Positions 28,388-38,585 of a DNA stretch of 64,000 nt are shown here, piece by piece. The DNA lies in the NCBI RefSeq assembly GCF_030651835.1, contig NZ_JAUSBX010000137.1, forward strand, positions 59,222 through 123,221. The letters run 5' to 3'. Numbering within the stretch: position 1 is the first letter of the stretch; every line of letters begins with the position of its first letter. This DNA is from Methylicorpusculum sp. GTDB lineage: Bacteria; Pseudomonadota; Gammaproteobacteria; Methylococcales; Methylomonadaceae. The position numbers and the translations under genes are program-made. The notes below the pieces were generated by a model. That model made no database searches and was not told the DNA's origin. It saw only the letters and a list, made by a program, of their open reading frames with translations.

Positions 28388-28832
28388 TGGTTTTTTTTGC
28401 TCCGCTATTTTTGATTTTTATCTCTGCCGTGCGTTGTTGTTGAGCCACTTTATCCAGAATACCGTTTACATAACGATGACTGCCTTCTGCGCCAAAGCAT
28501 TTGGCTAAGTTGATGCTCTCATTGATTACAACTTTATAGGGCATATCAAGACGCAGAAGCAACTCATAAACACCAATTCTCAGAATGGCTCGCTCAACAG
28601 GATCTATTTTTTCAATGGGCCTGTCGACAAACGGCGCCAGTGCTTCATCGATTTTATCCAGTTGCGCCGGAACACCATGAAAGAGCTCATGAAAATAGCT
28701 CTTTTGGGCATCCTTAAGCCGGTCATCTTCGTGAAACTGCAGCTCAATCTGACTGAGATTCTGACCGGTCATCTGCCACTGATACAAAGCCTGCACAGCT
28801 GATTTTCGAGCATTGGTTCGAGCCTGACTCAT
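28374..28832 (-). CDS. nusB: Transcription antitermination protein NusB
   Basis: A 152-residue all-helical protein that with NusE binds boxA of rRNA leaders. Segments ARKSAVQALYQWQM, PVERAILRIGVYELL and KVVINESINLAKCFGAEGSHRYVNGILDKVA are typical. Its first base is the last base of the ribH stop, so the two are coupled. Confidence 0.96.
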   Translation of the reverse strand: MSQARTNARKSAVQALYQWQMTGQNLSQIELQFHEDDRLKDAQKSYFHELFHGVPAQLDKIDEALAPFVDRPIEKIDPVERAILRIGVYELLLRLDMPYKVVINESINLAKCFGAEGSHRYVNGILDKVAQQQRTAEIKIKNSGAKKTSGAD

Positions 28833-29311
28833 TAAGCGTTTTCCAGATTTTTGAATAAACTGACCATTTCCAATGCGGACATAGCCGCTTCAGCCCCTTT
28901 ATTGCCGGCTTTTGTTCCTGCTCTTTCTATGGCTTGCTCAATCGTATCGACGGTTAATACACCAAAACTGACGGGGATATCGTATTGCAACGACACAGTC
29001 GCCAAACCTTTCACGCATTCACCCGCAACGTATTCGAAATGCGGCGTGCCGCCGCGGATCACTGCACCGAGCGCAATGATTGCATCATATTTTTTGGTGG
29101 CGGCTGCTCGCTGCACCACCATGGGTAGTTCGAATGCGCCGGGAGCCTTGATCAGACAAAGATCAGCTTTGTCGGCACCATGCCGAACCAACGTATCAAT
29201 AGCCCCCATTTCCAATTGCTCTACAATGAAGCTGTTGAATCTTGATGCAACGATACAGAATTTTCCACCTTTAGCAGACAACTGCCCTTCGAAGGTTTTT
29301 ATAGCCGACAT
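28832..29311 (-). CDS. ribH: 6,7-dimethyl-8-ribityllumazine synthase
   Basis: A 159-residue enzyme of the penultimate riboflavin step, forming an icosahedral or pentameric shell. [42 protein letters not shown] (catalytic His) and [24 protein letters not shown] are diagnostic. It lies downstream of ribBX after a 210-bp gap that contains a palindromic element. Confidence 0.96.
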   Translation of the reverse strand: MSAIKTFEGQLSAKGGKFCIVASRFNSFIVEQLEMGAIDTLVRHGADKADLCLIKAPGAFELPMVVQRAAATKKYDAIIALGAVIRGGTPHFEYVAGECVKGLATVSLQYDIPVSFGVLTVDTIEQAIERAGTKAGNKGAEAAMSALEMVSLFKNLENA

Positions 29312-29406
29312 GGATACTCTCTAAGTTTTAAATTTAAAAAATTGTCTAAAGCAGACAAGCATTAGCGTGAGAAAGGGTATTTGCTCCCCTTCCGATTTTA
29401 TTGTGT

Positions 29407-29476
29407 GTAGGTGGTTGATTAAAAGGGCTTCTGCAACACGGATGCATTTATGCGTCCTTTGAAATCAAACACCTAC
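29407..29476. repeat. 70-bp palindromic element (MITE-like)
   Basis: GTAGGTGGTTGATT (29407-29420) pairs with AATCAAACACCTAC (29463-29476) with one mismatch. The centre holds a second stem, GGATGCAT / ATGCGTCC. The left end is almost identical (18 of 19 bases) to the sequence at 63807-63825, which sits beside a transposase remnant. It lies between ribBX and ribH. Confidence 0.75.
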
Positions 29477-29521
29477 TCCCTAAATTCAAAGCTAGTTAGC
29501 AGATACGATAACCCGATTTAT

Positions 29522-30634
29522 TTAGCTGTCCTGATCGGCATAATCGGTCACTTCCAGATTGAAACCGGACAATCCCAGATACTTTTTTTGTGTCCCTATC
29601 ACTTTTAACTTTCTGACACCCAGATCCGCTAAAATGCGTGAGCCGGTTCCTGTCATGCGCCAATTATCCGTGCCGGCCATAGCGGGTTGCGGAGCGATGC
29701 CATTATCCTGCATTTGATATTGATGAATATGTTCGACCAGGGATTTATTGTCTTCATTTTGGCGAATCACAACAATGACACCTTTCCCTGCCGCAGCCAC
29801 AATCCGCATGGCTTCCCGCAAGGACACACTATTTTCATTACGCTTTGATGAGAATAAATCATCCAGTAAATTGCGCGCATGAACTCTGACCAGAACCGGT
29901 TCATCTCCGGCGACTTTACCCATAACCAAGGCCAGATGTAACTTATTGTCATTCCTGTCCTGATAGGCATAAAGACGGAAGTCGCCAAATTCAGTTGGAA
30001 AATTACATTCACTGATGCGCTCAAGCGTATTTTCGTTTTGTATACGGTAGTGAATTAAATCGGCAATGGTGCCGATTTTTAATTGATGTTGGGCGGCAAA
30101 TTTCTCAAGATCAGGGCGCCTTGCCATGCTGCCGTCATCGTTTAAAATCTCAACAATAACGGAAGCCGGTTCCACGCCTGCAAGCCTTGCCAGATCGCAG
30201 CCCGCCTCAGTGTGTCCAGCCCGGTTCAACACTCCGCCGGATTGGGCCATTAACGGAAAAATATGCCCCGGCTGAACCAAGTCTTCGGCTTTTGCATCGG
30301 TTGCCACGGCACATTGAACCGTTCTGGCCCGGTCAGCCGCAGAAATACCCGTTGTCACACCGGTAGCCGCTTCAATAGAGACGGTAAAATTAGTCGAATG
30401 GGCCGTTTTATTTTCATTGACCATCAGCGGCAGTCGCAATTGTTTGCAACGCTCGGCAGTTAACGTCAGACATATCAAACCTCTGCCGTAACGCGCCATA
30501 AAATTGATGTCTTCAGATCTGACAAACGAGGCCGCCATGACCAAATCGCCTTCATTTTCCCGATCCTCATCGTCCATGACAATGACCATTTTGCCTTGGC
30601 GCAGGTCCTCTATGATTTCTTCAATGGTATTCAT
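29522..30634 (-). CDS. ribBX: 3,4-dihydroxy-2-butanone-4-phosphate synthase with degenerate cyclohydrolase domain (RibBX)
   Basis: A 370-residue riboflavin enzyme. The N-terminal RibB domain (about 1-200) is complete: [15 protein letters not shown], the acidic metal site, [14 protein letters not shown]. The C-terminal half aligns with GTP cyclohydrolase II, but the zinc-binding Cys residues of the HSECLTGD...CDCG region are gone (here [18 protein letters not shown]), so it is unlikely to cleave GTP. This matches the RibBX variant described in Proteobacteria. A separate ribA should exist elsewhere. It sits one base after the ribC stop. Confidence 0.92.
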   Translation of the reverse strand: MNTIEEIIEDLRQGKMVIVMDDEDRENEGDLVMAASFVRSEDINFMARYGRGLICLTLTAERCKQLRLPLMVNENKTAHSTNFTVSIEAATGVTTGISAADRARTVQCAVATDAKAEDLVQPGHIFPLMAQSGGVLNRAGHTEAGCDLARLAGVEPASVIVEILNDDGSMARRPDLEKFAAQHQLKIGTIADLIHYRIQNENTLERISECNFPTEFGDFRLYAYQDRNDNKLHLALVMGKVAGDEPVLVRVHARNLLDDLFSSKRNENSVSLREAMRIVAAAGKGVIVVIRQNEDNKSLVEHIHQYQMQDNGIAPQPAMAGTDNWRMTGTGSRILADLGVRKLKVIGTQKKYLGLSGFNLEVTDYADQDS

Positions 30635-31300
30635 TTATTTATTAAAAAATCCGCTGTTCATTAGCAATTGTTCAGTAACACCGCCCGTGTATTCTGAGGA
30701 CTCGGTACTGCTGCTCTGGAGTAAGCGCTCCATGTAACGAGCCAGAAGATCCACTTCCAGATTGACTTTTGTGCCAATATGGCTGGTGCCCAGTGTTGTT
30801 TCCTTTAGTGTATGAGGCACAATATTAATGCCAAATACGGCTCCCTCAACTTCATTAACCGTCAAACTGATACCATCGATACAGATAGATCCTTTTTCGG
30901 CAATATATTTGGCAATGGTCTCGGGCGCCTTAATACGAAAGCGCCAGGAACGTCCATCTGATTTTTTATCAAGAATCGTACCTATACCGTCGACATGTCC
31001 GCTGACAATATGACCACCCATCCGGGTCGATGGCGTTAATGCCAGCTCAAGATTGACAGGCATGCCTGTTTTTGCTTCTTTTAACGTTGTGCGTGACAGT
31101 GTTTCATTGGAAACATCGGCAATAAAGTAATCCGTACCCAGTTCTACAGCCGTCAGACAAACGCCGTTAACCGCAATACTATCGCCTAATTGAACGGTCG
31201 TCATCGGCAACTTGCCCGTTTGAATTTTAAGGCGAAAATCACCCTCTTTAGGCGTGATGGCCGACACCTGACCGATTGCCAAAATAATACCTGTAAACAT
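30635..31300 (-). CDS. ribC: Riboflavin synthase alpha chain
   Basis: A 221-residue protein with two lumazine-binding repeats. The first begins MFTGIILAIGQV with GDSIAVNGVCLTAV and DVSNETLSRTTL. The second begins at MGGHIVSGHVDGIG with GSICIDGISLTVNEV and IVPHTLKETTLG. It catalyses the dismutation of two lumazines to riboflavin. It directly precedes ribBX and follows ribD by 17 bp. Confidence 0.96.
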   Translation of the reverse strand: MFTGIILAIGQVSAITPKEGDFRLKIQTGKLPMTTVQLGDSIAVNGVCLTAVELGTDYFIADVSNETLSRTTLKEAKTGMPVNLELALTPSTRMGGHIVSGHVDGIGTILDKKSDGRSWRFRIKAPETIAKYIAEKGSICIDGISLTVNEVEGAVFGINIVPHTLKETTLGTSHIGTKVNLEVDLLARYMERLLQSSSTESSEYTGGVTEQLLMNSGFFNK

Positions 31301-31317
31301 GGCTTCTTTAATAAGAC

Positions 31318-32403
31318 TTAAATTAATTGGGTCAAACTGAGCCTGAGATCCGGGCCGACAGGCCTCGCATCAATCAGTTTGAGTTGTTTTCTGTCGGCCA
31401 TGCCGGTCAACTCGGGCAGCGAAAATAAACCCCGGCCTTTGTCACCTAAAACACACATGGCCTGGTAGACGATCCATTCATCCACGCAGTTCTCATTCAA
31501 TAAGGCGCCGTTTAAAATTGCCCCTGCCTCGATCAACAACTCGTTGATTTGCAGGCCTCCTAAAAACTTTAGTGCCGCAGATATATCAACAACCGCACCT
31601 CGCTGGCCGATTTTGACAACTTCGCAGCCGGCCTGTTCAAGTAAACGTGCTTTTTTATCGTCATCACAACAGGTTAAAACAAGGGTGCGTCCGGGTTGTT
31701 TCAACATGTTCACGTTGACAGGCATTCTTAACCGAGAATCCAGAATCACTCTTAACGGCTGCACAAGCGATTTATCAATACGGGCATTCAATTGCGGATC
31801 ATCAGCCAGAACGGTGTTGATTCCGGTCATGATAGCCGAGCTTCTGGCTCTAAGTTTATGCACATCAGACCGGGCCTGTGGCGAGGTAATCCATTTGCTT
31901 TCGCCGTTGGCCAGCGCAGTTCGACCATCCAGACTCATCGCCAATTTACTGCGAACATAAGGCAAACCGGTCTTCATTCGCTTGATGAAACCTGGATTAA
32001 GTTTTTGGGCTTCTTCCTCTAAAACGTGACAACGAACTTCAATACCCGCCGCTCTTAACTTAGAGATACCTCGTCCGGATACCAGCGGATTGGGGTCTTG
32101 CATAGCGACAACAACACGAGCAACTTTTGCGTTAATCAAAGCCTCAGCGCAGGGCGGTGTCTTGCCGTGGTGGCTACAGGGCTCCAGGGTTACATAAGCT
32201 GTGGCGCCGGATACGTCACCCGCATTTTTTAGTGCCTCTACTTCAGCATGTCCTTCACCGGCTTTTTGGTGCCATCCTTCACCTAAAATCTGACCCTCTT
32301 TAACAAAAACACAACCGACACGCGGATTAGGGTCAGTTGTATACAAGCCTTTTTGGGCCAATTTGATAGCTCGTGCCATGAGCTTGGTATCAATATCCAG
32401 CAA
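31318..32403 (-). CDS. ribD: Bifunctional riboflavin deaminase/reductase RibD
   Basis: A 361-residue enzyme of the second and third riboflavin steps. The N-terminal zinc deaminase has HAEVEAL and PCSHHGKTPPC. The C-terminal reductase (from about 145) has PYVRSKLAMSLDGRTAL, ITSPQARSDVHKLRA and a nucleotide-binding GGLQINELLIEAG. It lies between nrdR (9 bp) and ribC. Confidence 0.96.
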   Translation of the reverse strand: MLDIDTKLMARAIKLAQKGLYTTDPNPRVGCVFVKEGQILGEGWHQKAGEGHAEVEALKNAGDVSGATAYVTLEPCSHHGKTPPCAEALINAKVARVVVAMQDPNPLVSGRGISKLRAAGIEVRCHVLEEEAQKLNPGFIKRMKTGLPYVRSKLAMSLDGRTALANGESKWITSPQARSDVHKLRARSSAIMTGINTVLADDPQLNARIDKSLVQPLRVILDSRLRMPVNVNMLKQPGRTLVLTCCDDDKKARLLEQAGCEVVKIGQRGAVVDISAALKFLGGLQINELLIEAGAILNGALLNENCVDEWIVYQAMCVLGDKGRGLFSLPELTGMADRKQLKLIDARPVGPDLRLSLTQLI

Positions 32404-32412
32404 CAGGCTTTC

Positions 32413-32865
32413 TCACTTTTTTTGTAGATGATTGATCATGTCCGTGAATTCACTGACATCCTGAAAACTGCGATAGACAGAAGCAAAACGAACAAATGCA
32501 ACATGATCCAGTTCGCTTAATTCCCGCATGACCTTTTCACCCAATTCATTGGCTGTCACTTCACGCTCGCCCTTTGCCATTAGCTCTTTTTTGATTCTGC
32601 TGATGGCCGCCTCAATTGCGTCGCTGCCTACCGGTCTTTTTTCCAGAGCTCTCAACATGCCGGAGCGCAGTTTGTTTTCATCAAAAGGTTCTCTTGCCCC
32701 ACCCCGTTTAACAATTCTTGGCAAGCTTAATTCGACAAACTCATAAGTAGTGAATCGTTCTTTACAAACAATGCATTCTCGCCGTCTTCGCACCTGGTCG
32801 CCTTCATTAGAAAGCCTTGAGTCAACGACCCGGGTGTCTTGTGTCCCACAAAATGGACATCGCAT
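32413..32865 (-). CDS. nrdR: Transcriptional repressor NrdR
   Basis: A 150-residue regulator of ribonucleotide reductase genes. The N-terminal zinc ribbon begins MRCPFCG and has the second Cys pair in ECIVCKERF. The ATP-cone domain follows ([22 protein letters not shown]). I take ATG 32865 because family members begin directly with the zinc ribbon. Two codons more are possible (32871). It heads the rib-nusB operon. Confidence 0.95.
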   Translation of the reverse strand: MRCPFCGTQDTRVVDSRLSNEGDQVRRRRECIVCKERFTTYEFVELSLPRIVKRGGAREPFDENKLRSGMLRALEKRPVGSDAIEAAISRIKKELMAKGEREVTANELGEKVMRELSELDHVAFVRFASVYRSFQDVSEFTDMINHLQKK

Positions 32866-33019
32866 AATCAACTACCAATAGTAAAGCTGCTTGTGGTTAA
32901 GTCGTTCAAAACGGGCTATTTTATCTTAATTAACCTTAAAGTTCTGAAAATTGTTCAACCTTTCACTGTATTGGTTAAACTACATCATTTTTTGAGAGTG
33001 ATCATCCTTACTTGGCACC

Positions 33020-33652
33020 ATGAACGAACCAGAAGGCGTTATAAAATTTGAGCTCCATCATGCTCAAACCCCCTTACCTGCCGGAATCGATGTGCGGCCT
33101 ATCAATGCCTGGCGCACCCTTTTTCACCGGCTAGGACTAATCGGTCAAAATCCTGAAAGATACGACGGATACGGATTTGGAAATATCAGCTTCAAATCAG
33201 ACAATACAACATCTCAATTCATTATTAGCGGCACCCAGACAGGGCATCTTGAAGAATTGGAAATTGATCATTACTGCATGGTAACCGGCACTGAAATAAT
33301 AAAGAACCGTATATACTCTAACGGCTTATCAAAACCTTCATCAGAAGCACTGACACACGCCTGTGTCTATCAGCAAGATTCTGATATTAAAGCTGTAATC
33401 CATGTGCATAGCCCGGAACTGTGGTTAAAATCCAAAGAGTTAGGACTACCTTATACGCCGGATTCAGTTTTGTATGGATCGCCGGAAATGGTCATGGCGG
33501 TTAAACATTTATTTACCAGCGGACAACTGAACACATGCTCAATATTCAGCATGTATGGCCATCAAGACGGTATTATTGCGTTTGGCCCGTCTCTTGAAGC
33601 TGCGGCCTGGGCTTTGGTAAAGTGCTGGGTTAAATCAAAGTGCATTGAATAA
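33020..33652 (+). CDS. Class II aldolase/adducin-family protein
   Basis: A 210-residue protein of the fuculose-phosphate aldolase fold. It has GYGFGNISFK, the metal-binding pair in VIHVHSPELW and a third candidate ligand in MYGHQDG. The N-terminus is unusual and the family lysine/glutamate pattern is only partly visible, so the substrate cannot be named. The start at 33020 leaves 150 bp to the divergent nrdR. A later Met is not favoured. Confidence 0.75.
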   Translation: MNEPEGVIKFELHHAQTPLPAGIDVRPINAWRTLFHRLGLIGQNPERYDGYGFGNISFKSDNTTSQFIISGTQTGHLEELEIDHYCMVTGTEIIKNRIYSNGLSKPSSEALTHACVYQQDSDIKAVIHVHSPELWLKSKELGLPYTPDSVLYGSPEMVMAVKHLFTSGQLNTCSIFSMYGHQDGIIAFGPSLEAAAWALVKCWVKSKCIE

Positions 33653-33690
33653 ATAAACGCTTATCCCTAAAATGAAAAGTCGTTTTTATT

Positions 33691-33963
33691 ATGGAATTAA
33701 ATGATATGCCGGACATTCAAATTTACACATCAACCATCTGCCCTTATTGCATTATGGCCAAACGATTACTGGATAAAAAAGGCGTTGGCTATAACGAAAT
33801 CAATGTCGACGAAAAGCCTGAATTACGACTGGAAATGATGCAGCGAAGCAAACGGAGAACAGTGCCTCAGATTTATATCGATAACTTTCACGTAGGAGGA
33901 TACGATGATCTGTATGCATTGGAAAGAGAGAAAAAGCTGGATAATCTACTGAAGATTGAATGA
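33691..33963 (+). CDS. grxC: Glutaredoxin 3 (GrxC-type)
   Basis: A short thiol-disulfide oxidoreductase with the dithiol active site CPYC, the cis-Pro loop RRTVPQIYID and the glutathione-binding HVGGYDDL. The ATG at 33691 gives 90 residues. The ATG at 33706 (MPDIQIYTS) gives the usual 85, and the ribosome-binding site does not decide between them. It lies 38 bp after the aldolase-like gene. Confidence 0.93.
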   Translation: MELNDMPDIQIYTSTICPYCIMAKRLLDKKGVGYNEINVDEKPELRLEMMQRSKRRTVPQIYIDNFHVGGYDDLYALEREKKLDNLLKIE

Positions 33964-33967
33964 TGGT

Positions 33968-34552
33968 TTATTCACTGGACAAATATCTTAAACCCATAAA
34001 CTGACCTTGCCCGGTCATTTCTGATTTTACCCAACACACCTTGGCTAGGGCTCTTATATTCAGCGCTTCAGAAAACAATTTAACAACCGCGCCGGGAATC
34101 AAGCTCTCGTCTCCCTGTATTAAATAAATCATCAGTCCATCAACTGAAATATTTTTACCTTCGAACTCTATGCGTTTGTTTTTCAATAGCATATACCCGC
34201 TAAACTGTTGTTGTTTGCGGTAATACTGCCTTTTTAACCATATTTTTTCAGCATTATAAATAACATCTTTAAATTCTAAACCCATTAAGGTTTTGCCGTT
34301 TTCTTGACGCAGCCAGATTATTTCAGCTTCACCCGTCAGCATTAAATCTTTGACAAAGATTTCCGCGCTTGCTGTTTCTGCCAGGCACGCCTCAAAATCT
34401 GCAATGCTTGTTAGTAGCAAGCCCGGCAGTACTTCAATGGAAATGCCTTTGACCGACACATCATGGCTAATAAACTCCAACGCCTCTCCTCCAAAATACA
34501 GCTGCCCTGAAGAGGTAAAGTTTTTTCTATATTCTTTTCGATCTTGAAACAT
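33968..34552 (-). CDS. Tandem PilZ-domain protein
   Basis: A 194-residue protein with two PilZ-like units, each with both cyclic-di-GMP-binding motifs. Unit 1 has RKEYR (Arg5, Arg9) and DVSVKG (31-36). Unit 2 has RQYYR (Arg108, Arg112) and NISVDG (134-139). This arrangement suggests a two-site cyclic-di-GMP receptor. It has no membrane segment. It converges with the glutaredoxin gene (4 bp apart) and is divergent from a diguanylate cyclase gene, its likely partner in signalling. Confidence 0.82.
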   Translation of the reverse strand: MFQDRKEYRKNFTSSGQLYFGGEALEFISHDVSVKGISIEVLPGLLLTSIADFEACLAETASAEIFVKDLMLTGEAEIIWLRQENGKTLMGLEFKDVIYNAEKIWLKRQYYRKQQQFSGYMLLKNKRIEFEGKNISVDGLMIYLIQGDESLIPGAVVKLFSEALNIRALAKVCWVKSEMTGQGQFMGLRYLSSE

Positions 34553-34755
34553 TATTGAGTTACCAGTTTCTGAAAGATTCTTGATTGAGATAAAGATAGC
34601 TTAATCTCATTTATTGGCTAGAATTTCCTTTACTAAAAGCAACTAAAATCTGTTAAGAAACTAACTGCTTTTTTTTAGCACTTATCCTTGCAGAATTAAT
34701 TTTGTTTAATCGAAAGAAATTGATTGAAAAAAGATCTGAACGTATCAATCAAAGA

Positions 34756-35829
34756 ATGACCTGTTTTAATTTATTTTCAACTACAGACTATTCAAATTTA
34801 ATGTCCATTATTTCCAGTTATAACAATACATTCGAAGAAAACAGTCATTATTTAAGGCAGATCATACAGTTGATGTCCAGCCATAGAATATCTGCTGATC
34901 CCATCAATTATTCTGTCTGGTATGAATATGTAACCGGCAGTAATAAACTTTTAAATCAGGCGATAGATGACTGGCGGGATAAAAATGAACCGTTTGATCA
35001 GGCTTTTGCACTTGAATTGTATAAAAAATTTGTTTGCAGCAGCTCTATAGAAGCATTTGAAAAAATAAACAACGAATTCATCAGCTTGATGAATAATACA
35101 GCCCAAACCGTCGAAGCTTCCAGCTTAAAAGCTTCTGCCGCAACGATTAGTTTTCAGGAAAAATCGAAGCTGCTGGAAAACATTAACAGCCGAGATGATC
35201 TTAAACAATTACTGGCAGAAATTGTTATTGAAACAAACGGCATGACGGTAACCAGTCAAGATTTACAATCAAAACTCGACAAAGCAAAAAAAGAAATAGA
35301 GGAATTACGTATTGAATTGGTACAGGTTAAAGAAAGCGCATCCTGCGACGCATTAACTGGACTTTTAAACAGAGGTTTTTTTGACACAACCTTAGAGCAT
35401 TTGGTTAAAAAGAATAAATACAGCAAGATGTGCCTAACACTGCTCGATCTGGATCATTTTAAGAAAGTTAACGACACCTATGGTCATCTGGTCGGTGATA
35501 AAGTTCTTAAATTTACCGCCAAATTAATCAAACAACACACAGAAGATGCTCATTTCGCAGCCCGATTCGGGGGAGAAGAAATGGCGATCATCATGCCTGA
35601 TACGCACATTCAAAAAGCCTTAACTGTAGCCGAAAATATAAGAGCGACTTTGGAAAAAAGCCGGTTGAAACGAAAAGATAACAGCGAATCTATCGGGGTA
35701 ATAACGGTATCGATTGGTATCGCCTCTTTAAAGCCTGACGATACCGTGGAAAGCCTTATCACCCGTGCTGATGAAGCCCTTTATAAAGCCAAAGACAACG
35801 GCAGAAATCAGGTGGTTCTTGAATCATGA
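34756..35829 (+). CDS. Diguanylate cyclase (GGDEF)
   Basis: A cytoplasmic protein with a helical N-terminal sensor-like region, a coiled coil (about LQSKLDKAKKEIEELRIEL) and a C-terminal GGDEF domain (DALTGLLNRGFFD, LDLDHFKKVNDTYGHLVGD, FGGEEMAII). The active-site motif reads GGEEM instead of GGEEF. No RxxD inhibitory site precedes it. The start is uncertain: ATG 34756 is given, a TTG at 34702 would add 18 residues, and ATG 34801 would remove 15. None has a clear ribosome-binding site. It is divergent from the tandem PilZ gene. Confidence 0.85.
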   Translation: MTCFNLFSTTDYSNLMSIISSYNNTFEENSHYLRQIIQLMSSHRISADPINYSVWYEYVTGSNKLLNQAIDDWRDKNEPFDQAFALELYKKFVCSSSIEAFEKINNEFISLMNNTAQTVEASSLKASAATISFQEKSKLLENINSRDDLKQLLAEIVIETNGMTVTSQDLQSKLDKAKKEIEELRIELVQVKESASCDALTGLLNRGFFDTTLEHLVKKNKYSKMCLTLLDLDHFKKVNDTYGHLVGDKVLKFTAKLIKQHTEDAHFAARFGGEEMAIIMPDTHIQKALTVAENIRATLEKSRLKRKDNSESIGVITVSIGIASLKPDDTVESLITRADEALYKAKDNGRNQVVLES

Positions 35830-35855
35830 ATCTTGCTGGAATGGGTCACAGACAA

Positions 35856-37055
35856 TTAGCTTGTCAGGCCTAGTAACAAATCATTCTTGATATCTTCGAT
35901 ATTTTCCAAGCCAACGGAAATTCTTACCAGACTGTCCCTGATTCCGGCCGCCTGTCTTGCTTCTGGTGACAAACGCCCGTGAGTTGTAGTAGCCGGATGC
36001 GTTATTGTCGATTTGACATCGCCCAAATTAGCCGTTATCGAAATTAGTTGCGTTGAGTCAATCAATGACCAGGCTTTTGCTTGCCCGCCTTTTAATTCAA
36101 AACTGACAATTCCGCCGAAGTGCTTTTGCTGCTGCTTAGCCAATTCATGTTGGGCATGGTGCGGAAGACCGGGGTAATGCACTTTTTCAACACTTTCCTG
36201 CTGTTCGAGCCATTTAGCTAATTCAAAAGCACTATCACAATGCGCTTTCATTCGGATCGACAAGGTTTCTAGTCCACTCAGAAAAACCCAGGCATTAAAA
36301 GGACTCATCGTCGCACCGCCCGTGCGCAGATAAGGATAGATGCTCTTTTCAATAATCTCATCGCTGGCAACTATTGCGCCCCCGACACAACGTCCATGTC
36401 CGTCAATGTACTTAGTGGCCGAATGCACGATAATATCAGCCCCCATGTCCAGAGGCTTTTGAAGGGCGGGCGTACAAAAACAGTTATCGACGACCAATAA
36501 ACAGTTATTCCTGTGTGCTATATCAGCAATTTTTGAAATATCGGCGATTTCAATCAAAGGATTGGACGGGGTTTCCAGAAATAAAAACCGGGTATTCGGC
36601 TTTATAGCGGCTTCCCATGCCGATAAATCGGTCAAATCGACAAAGTCGGTTGTGACGCCGAACTTGCCAAAATAATTTTGAAACATCAAAACGGTATTGC
36701 CAAAAACACTTCTGGATACTACCGCATGATCACCGGCTTTTAATAAACCCATACCTACCGCCATAATGGCGGCCATTCCAGATGCAAATGCCAAACAGCG
36801 CTCACCGTTTTCCATCAGTGCCAATCGTTGCTGAAAGGCATTAACAGTAGGATTGGTGAACCGTGAATAAATATTTCCCGGTTGTTGACCGGTAAATCTT
36901 AACGCCGCTTCCTGAGCACTTTTAAAAACGTAACTTGACGTGGTAAATATGGGAATACTGTGCTCATCTTCTTGAGTCCGGTTATGCCCTGCCCTTATCG
37001 CCAATGTTTCGTCTAGGTATTTTTTTGTTTCCATATCCTTTGTCATATCGTTCAA
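35856..37055 (-). CDS. metZ: O-succinylhomoserine sulfhydrylase
   Basis: A 399-residue pyridoxal-phosphate enzyme making homocysteine directly from O-succinylhomoserine and sulfide. It shows [25 protein letters not shown], the Lys of [16 protein letters not shown] and [16 protein letters not shown]. Its position after purF, overlapping its stop as ATGA, is the gene order known for metZ in Pseudomonas. Confidence 0.94.
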   Translation of the reverse strand: MNDMTKDMETKKYLDETLAIRAGHNRTQEDEHSIPIFTTSSYVFKSAQEAALRFTGQQPGNIYSRFTNPTVNAFQQRLALMENGERCLAFASGMAAIMAVGMGLLKAGDHAVVSRSVFGNTVLMFQNYFGKFGVTTDFVDLTDLSAWEAAIKPNTRFLFLETPSNPLIEIADISKIADIAHRNNCLLVVDNCFCTPALQKPLDMGADIIVHSATKYIDGHGRCVGGAIVASDEIIEKSIYPYLRTGGATMSPFNAWVFLSGLETLSIRMKAHCDSAFELAKWLEQQESVEKVHYPGLPHHAQHELAKQQQKHFGGIVSFELKGGQAKAWSLIDSTQLISITANLGDVKSTITHPATTTHGRLSPEARQAAGIRDSLVRISVGLENIEDIKNDLLLGLTS

Positions 37056-38560
37056 TCTGAATTCTGCATACCAATAATGAAATTTTCTGAATTTCGCATA
37101 TTTTGCGCGCTATCATTACGCAGCTTTTCAATATTTTCTAAATAGGCGTCATCAATATCACCGGTGATATATTCATTACTAAAGCAAGATGTATCAAAAT
37201 GCTTGATATTACGATTTCCTCGTCTAACTGCTTCAATTAAATCGTCAAGATCCTGATAAATGACTTTATCTGCGCCAATCGCCTGGCAAATTTCATCTTC
37301 AGTGCGGTTATGTGCGATCAATTCATGGGCGGCCGGCATATCGATCCCATAAACGTTCGGATATCTGACCGGAGGGGCCGCCGATGCAAAATAAACTTTT
37401 TTAGCGCCTGCATCCCTGGCCATCAGAATAATCTGTTCGGAGGTGGTCCCCCTGACAATCGAATCATCGACCAATAATACGTTTTTACCTTCAAATTCGA
37501 GATCAATAGCGTTCAATTTCTGACGAACCGATTTTTTACGCATTTGCTGACCGGGCATAATAAACGTTCGGCCTATGTACCGGTTTTTAATGAATCCTTC
37601 GCGAAACTTTACGCCCAGGCGGTTGGCTAATTGCAATGCTGCTGTCCGGCTGGTGTCGGGGATGGGAATGACAACATCAATATCATGGTCTGGCCATTCA
37701 CGGATGATTTTATCGGCCAGTTTTTCACCCATTCTAAGACGCGCTTTATAGACCTGAATATCGTCAATAATCGAATCCGGCCGGGCAAAGTACACATATT
37801 CAAAAATACACGGACAATGATCCACCAAAGCAGAGCACTGTTTGGTATGTAAAACACCGGATTCCTCAATAAACACGGCTTCACCGGGCTCAATATCCCT
37901 GATCATGTCAAAGCCCAGAACATCCAGAGCCACGTTTTCCGAAGCGATCATAAATTCCGAACCGTTCTCAGTTTTACGCTCGCCAAAAACGATAGGCCTT
38001 ATACCGTGTGGGTCGCGAAACCCCAGAATACCGACACCTGCGATCATAACTACCACAGCATAAGCACCCCGGCAGCGTTCGTGAACTTTGGTTACCGCCG
38101 TAAACACATCTTCTACACTGAGTTTCAGTTTTTTCAACTCTTGTAGTTCATGAGCAAATACATTTAACAATACCTCCGAATCCGAATCGGTATTGATATG
38201 ACGCTGATCTTCTACAAATAATGCCTGTTTCAACTCTTCGGTATTGGTCAGATTACCGTTGTGAGCCAGGGTCAAACCAAAAGGCGAATTAACATAAAAA
38301 GGTTGCGCTTCAGCTGAACTTGTACATCCGGCCGTAGGATAACGGACATGGCCAATGCCCATATTTCCTTTTAGCTTCAGCATATGACTGTTACTGAATA
38401 CATCTCTGACCAAGCCATTGTCTTTGCGCAGATGCAGGCGGCCATTTTCGCAGGTTACAATTCCTGCAGCATCCTGGCCTCTGTGTTGAAGCACAGTCAA
38501 AGCATCATACAATTCCTGACTGACATAACGATGAGAAACAATACCGGCGATACCACACAT
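37052..38560 (-). CDS. purF: Amidophosphoribosyltransferase
   Basis: A 502-residue enzyme of the first committed purine step. The N-terminal glutaminase begins MCGIAG (Cys2 nucleophile). The transferase domain carries the PRPP loop [23 protein letters not shown] and [18 protein letters not shown] are further family segments. It lies between cvpA (25 bp) and metZ. Confidence 0.97.
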   Translation of the reverse strand: MCGIAGIVSHRYVSQELYDALTVLQHRGQDAAGIVTCENGRLHLRKDNGLVRDVFSNSHMLKLKGNMGIGHVRYPTAGCTSSAEAQPFYVNSPFGLTLAHNGNLTNTEELKQALFVEDQRHINTDSDSEVLLNVFAHELQELKKLKLSVEDVFTAVTKVHERCRGAYAVVVMIAGVGILGFRDPHGIRPIVFGERKTENGSEFMIASENVALDVLGFDMIRDIEPGEAVFIEESGVLHTKQCSALVDHCPCIFEYVYFARPDSIIDDIQVYKARLRMGEKLADKIIREWPDHDIDVVIPIPDTSRTAALQLANRLGVKFREGFIKNRYIGRTFIMPGQQMRKKSVRQKLNAIDLEFEGKNVLLVDDSIVRGTTSEQIILMARDAGAKKVYFASAAPPVRYPNVYGIDMPAAHELIAHNRTEDEICQAIGADKVIYQDLDDLIEAVRRGNRNIKHFDTSCFSNEYITGDIDDAYLENIEKLRNDSAQNMRNSENFIIGMQNSD

Positions 38561-38585
38561 CTTAGAGCCTTAATTATTGGAACGG

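Noticed and set aside
29312..29521. FMN riboswitch upstream of ribH or ribBX
   Set aside because: The conserved RFN-element core was not found in this spacer or upstream of nrdR-ribD. The structure present is a palindromic mobile-type repeat.
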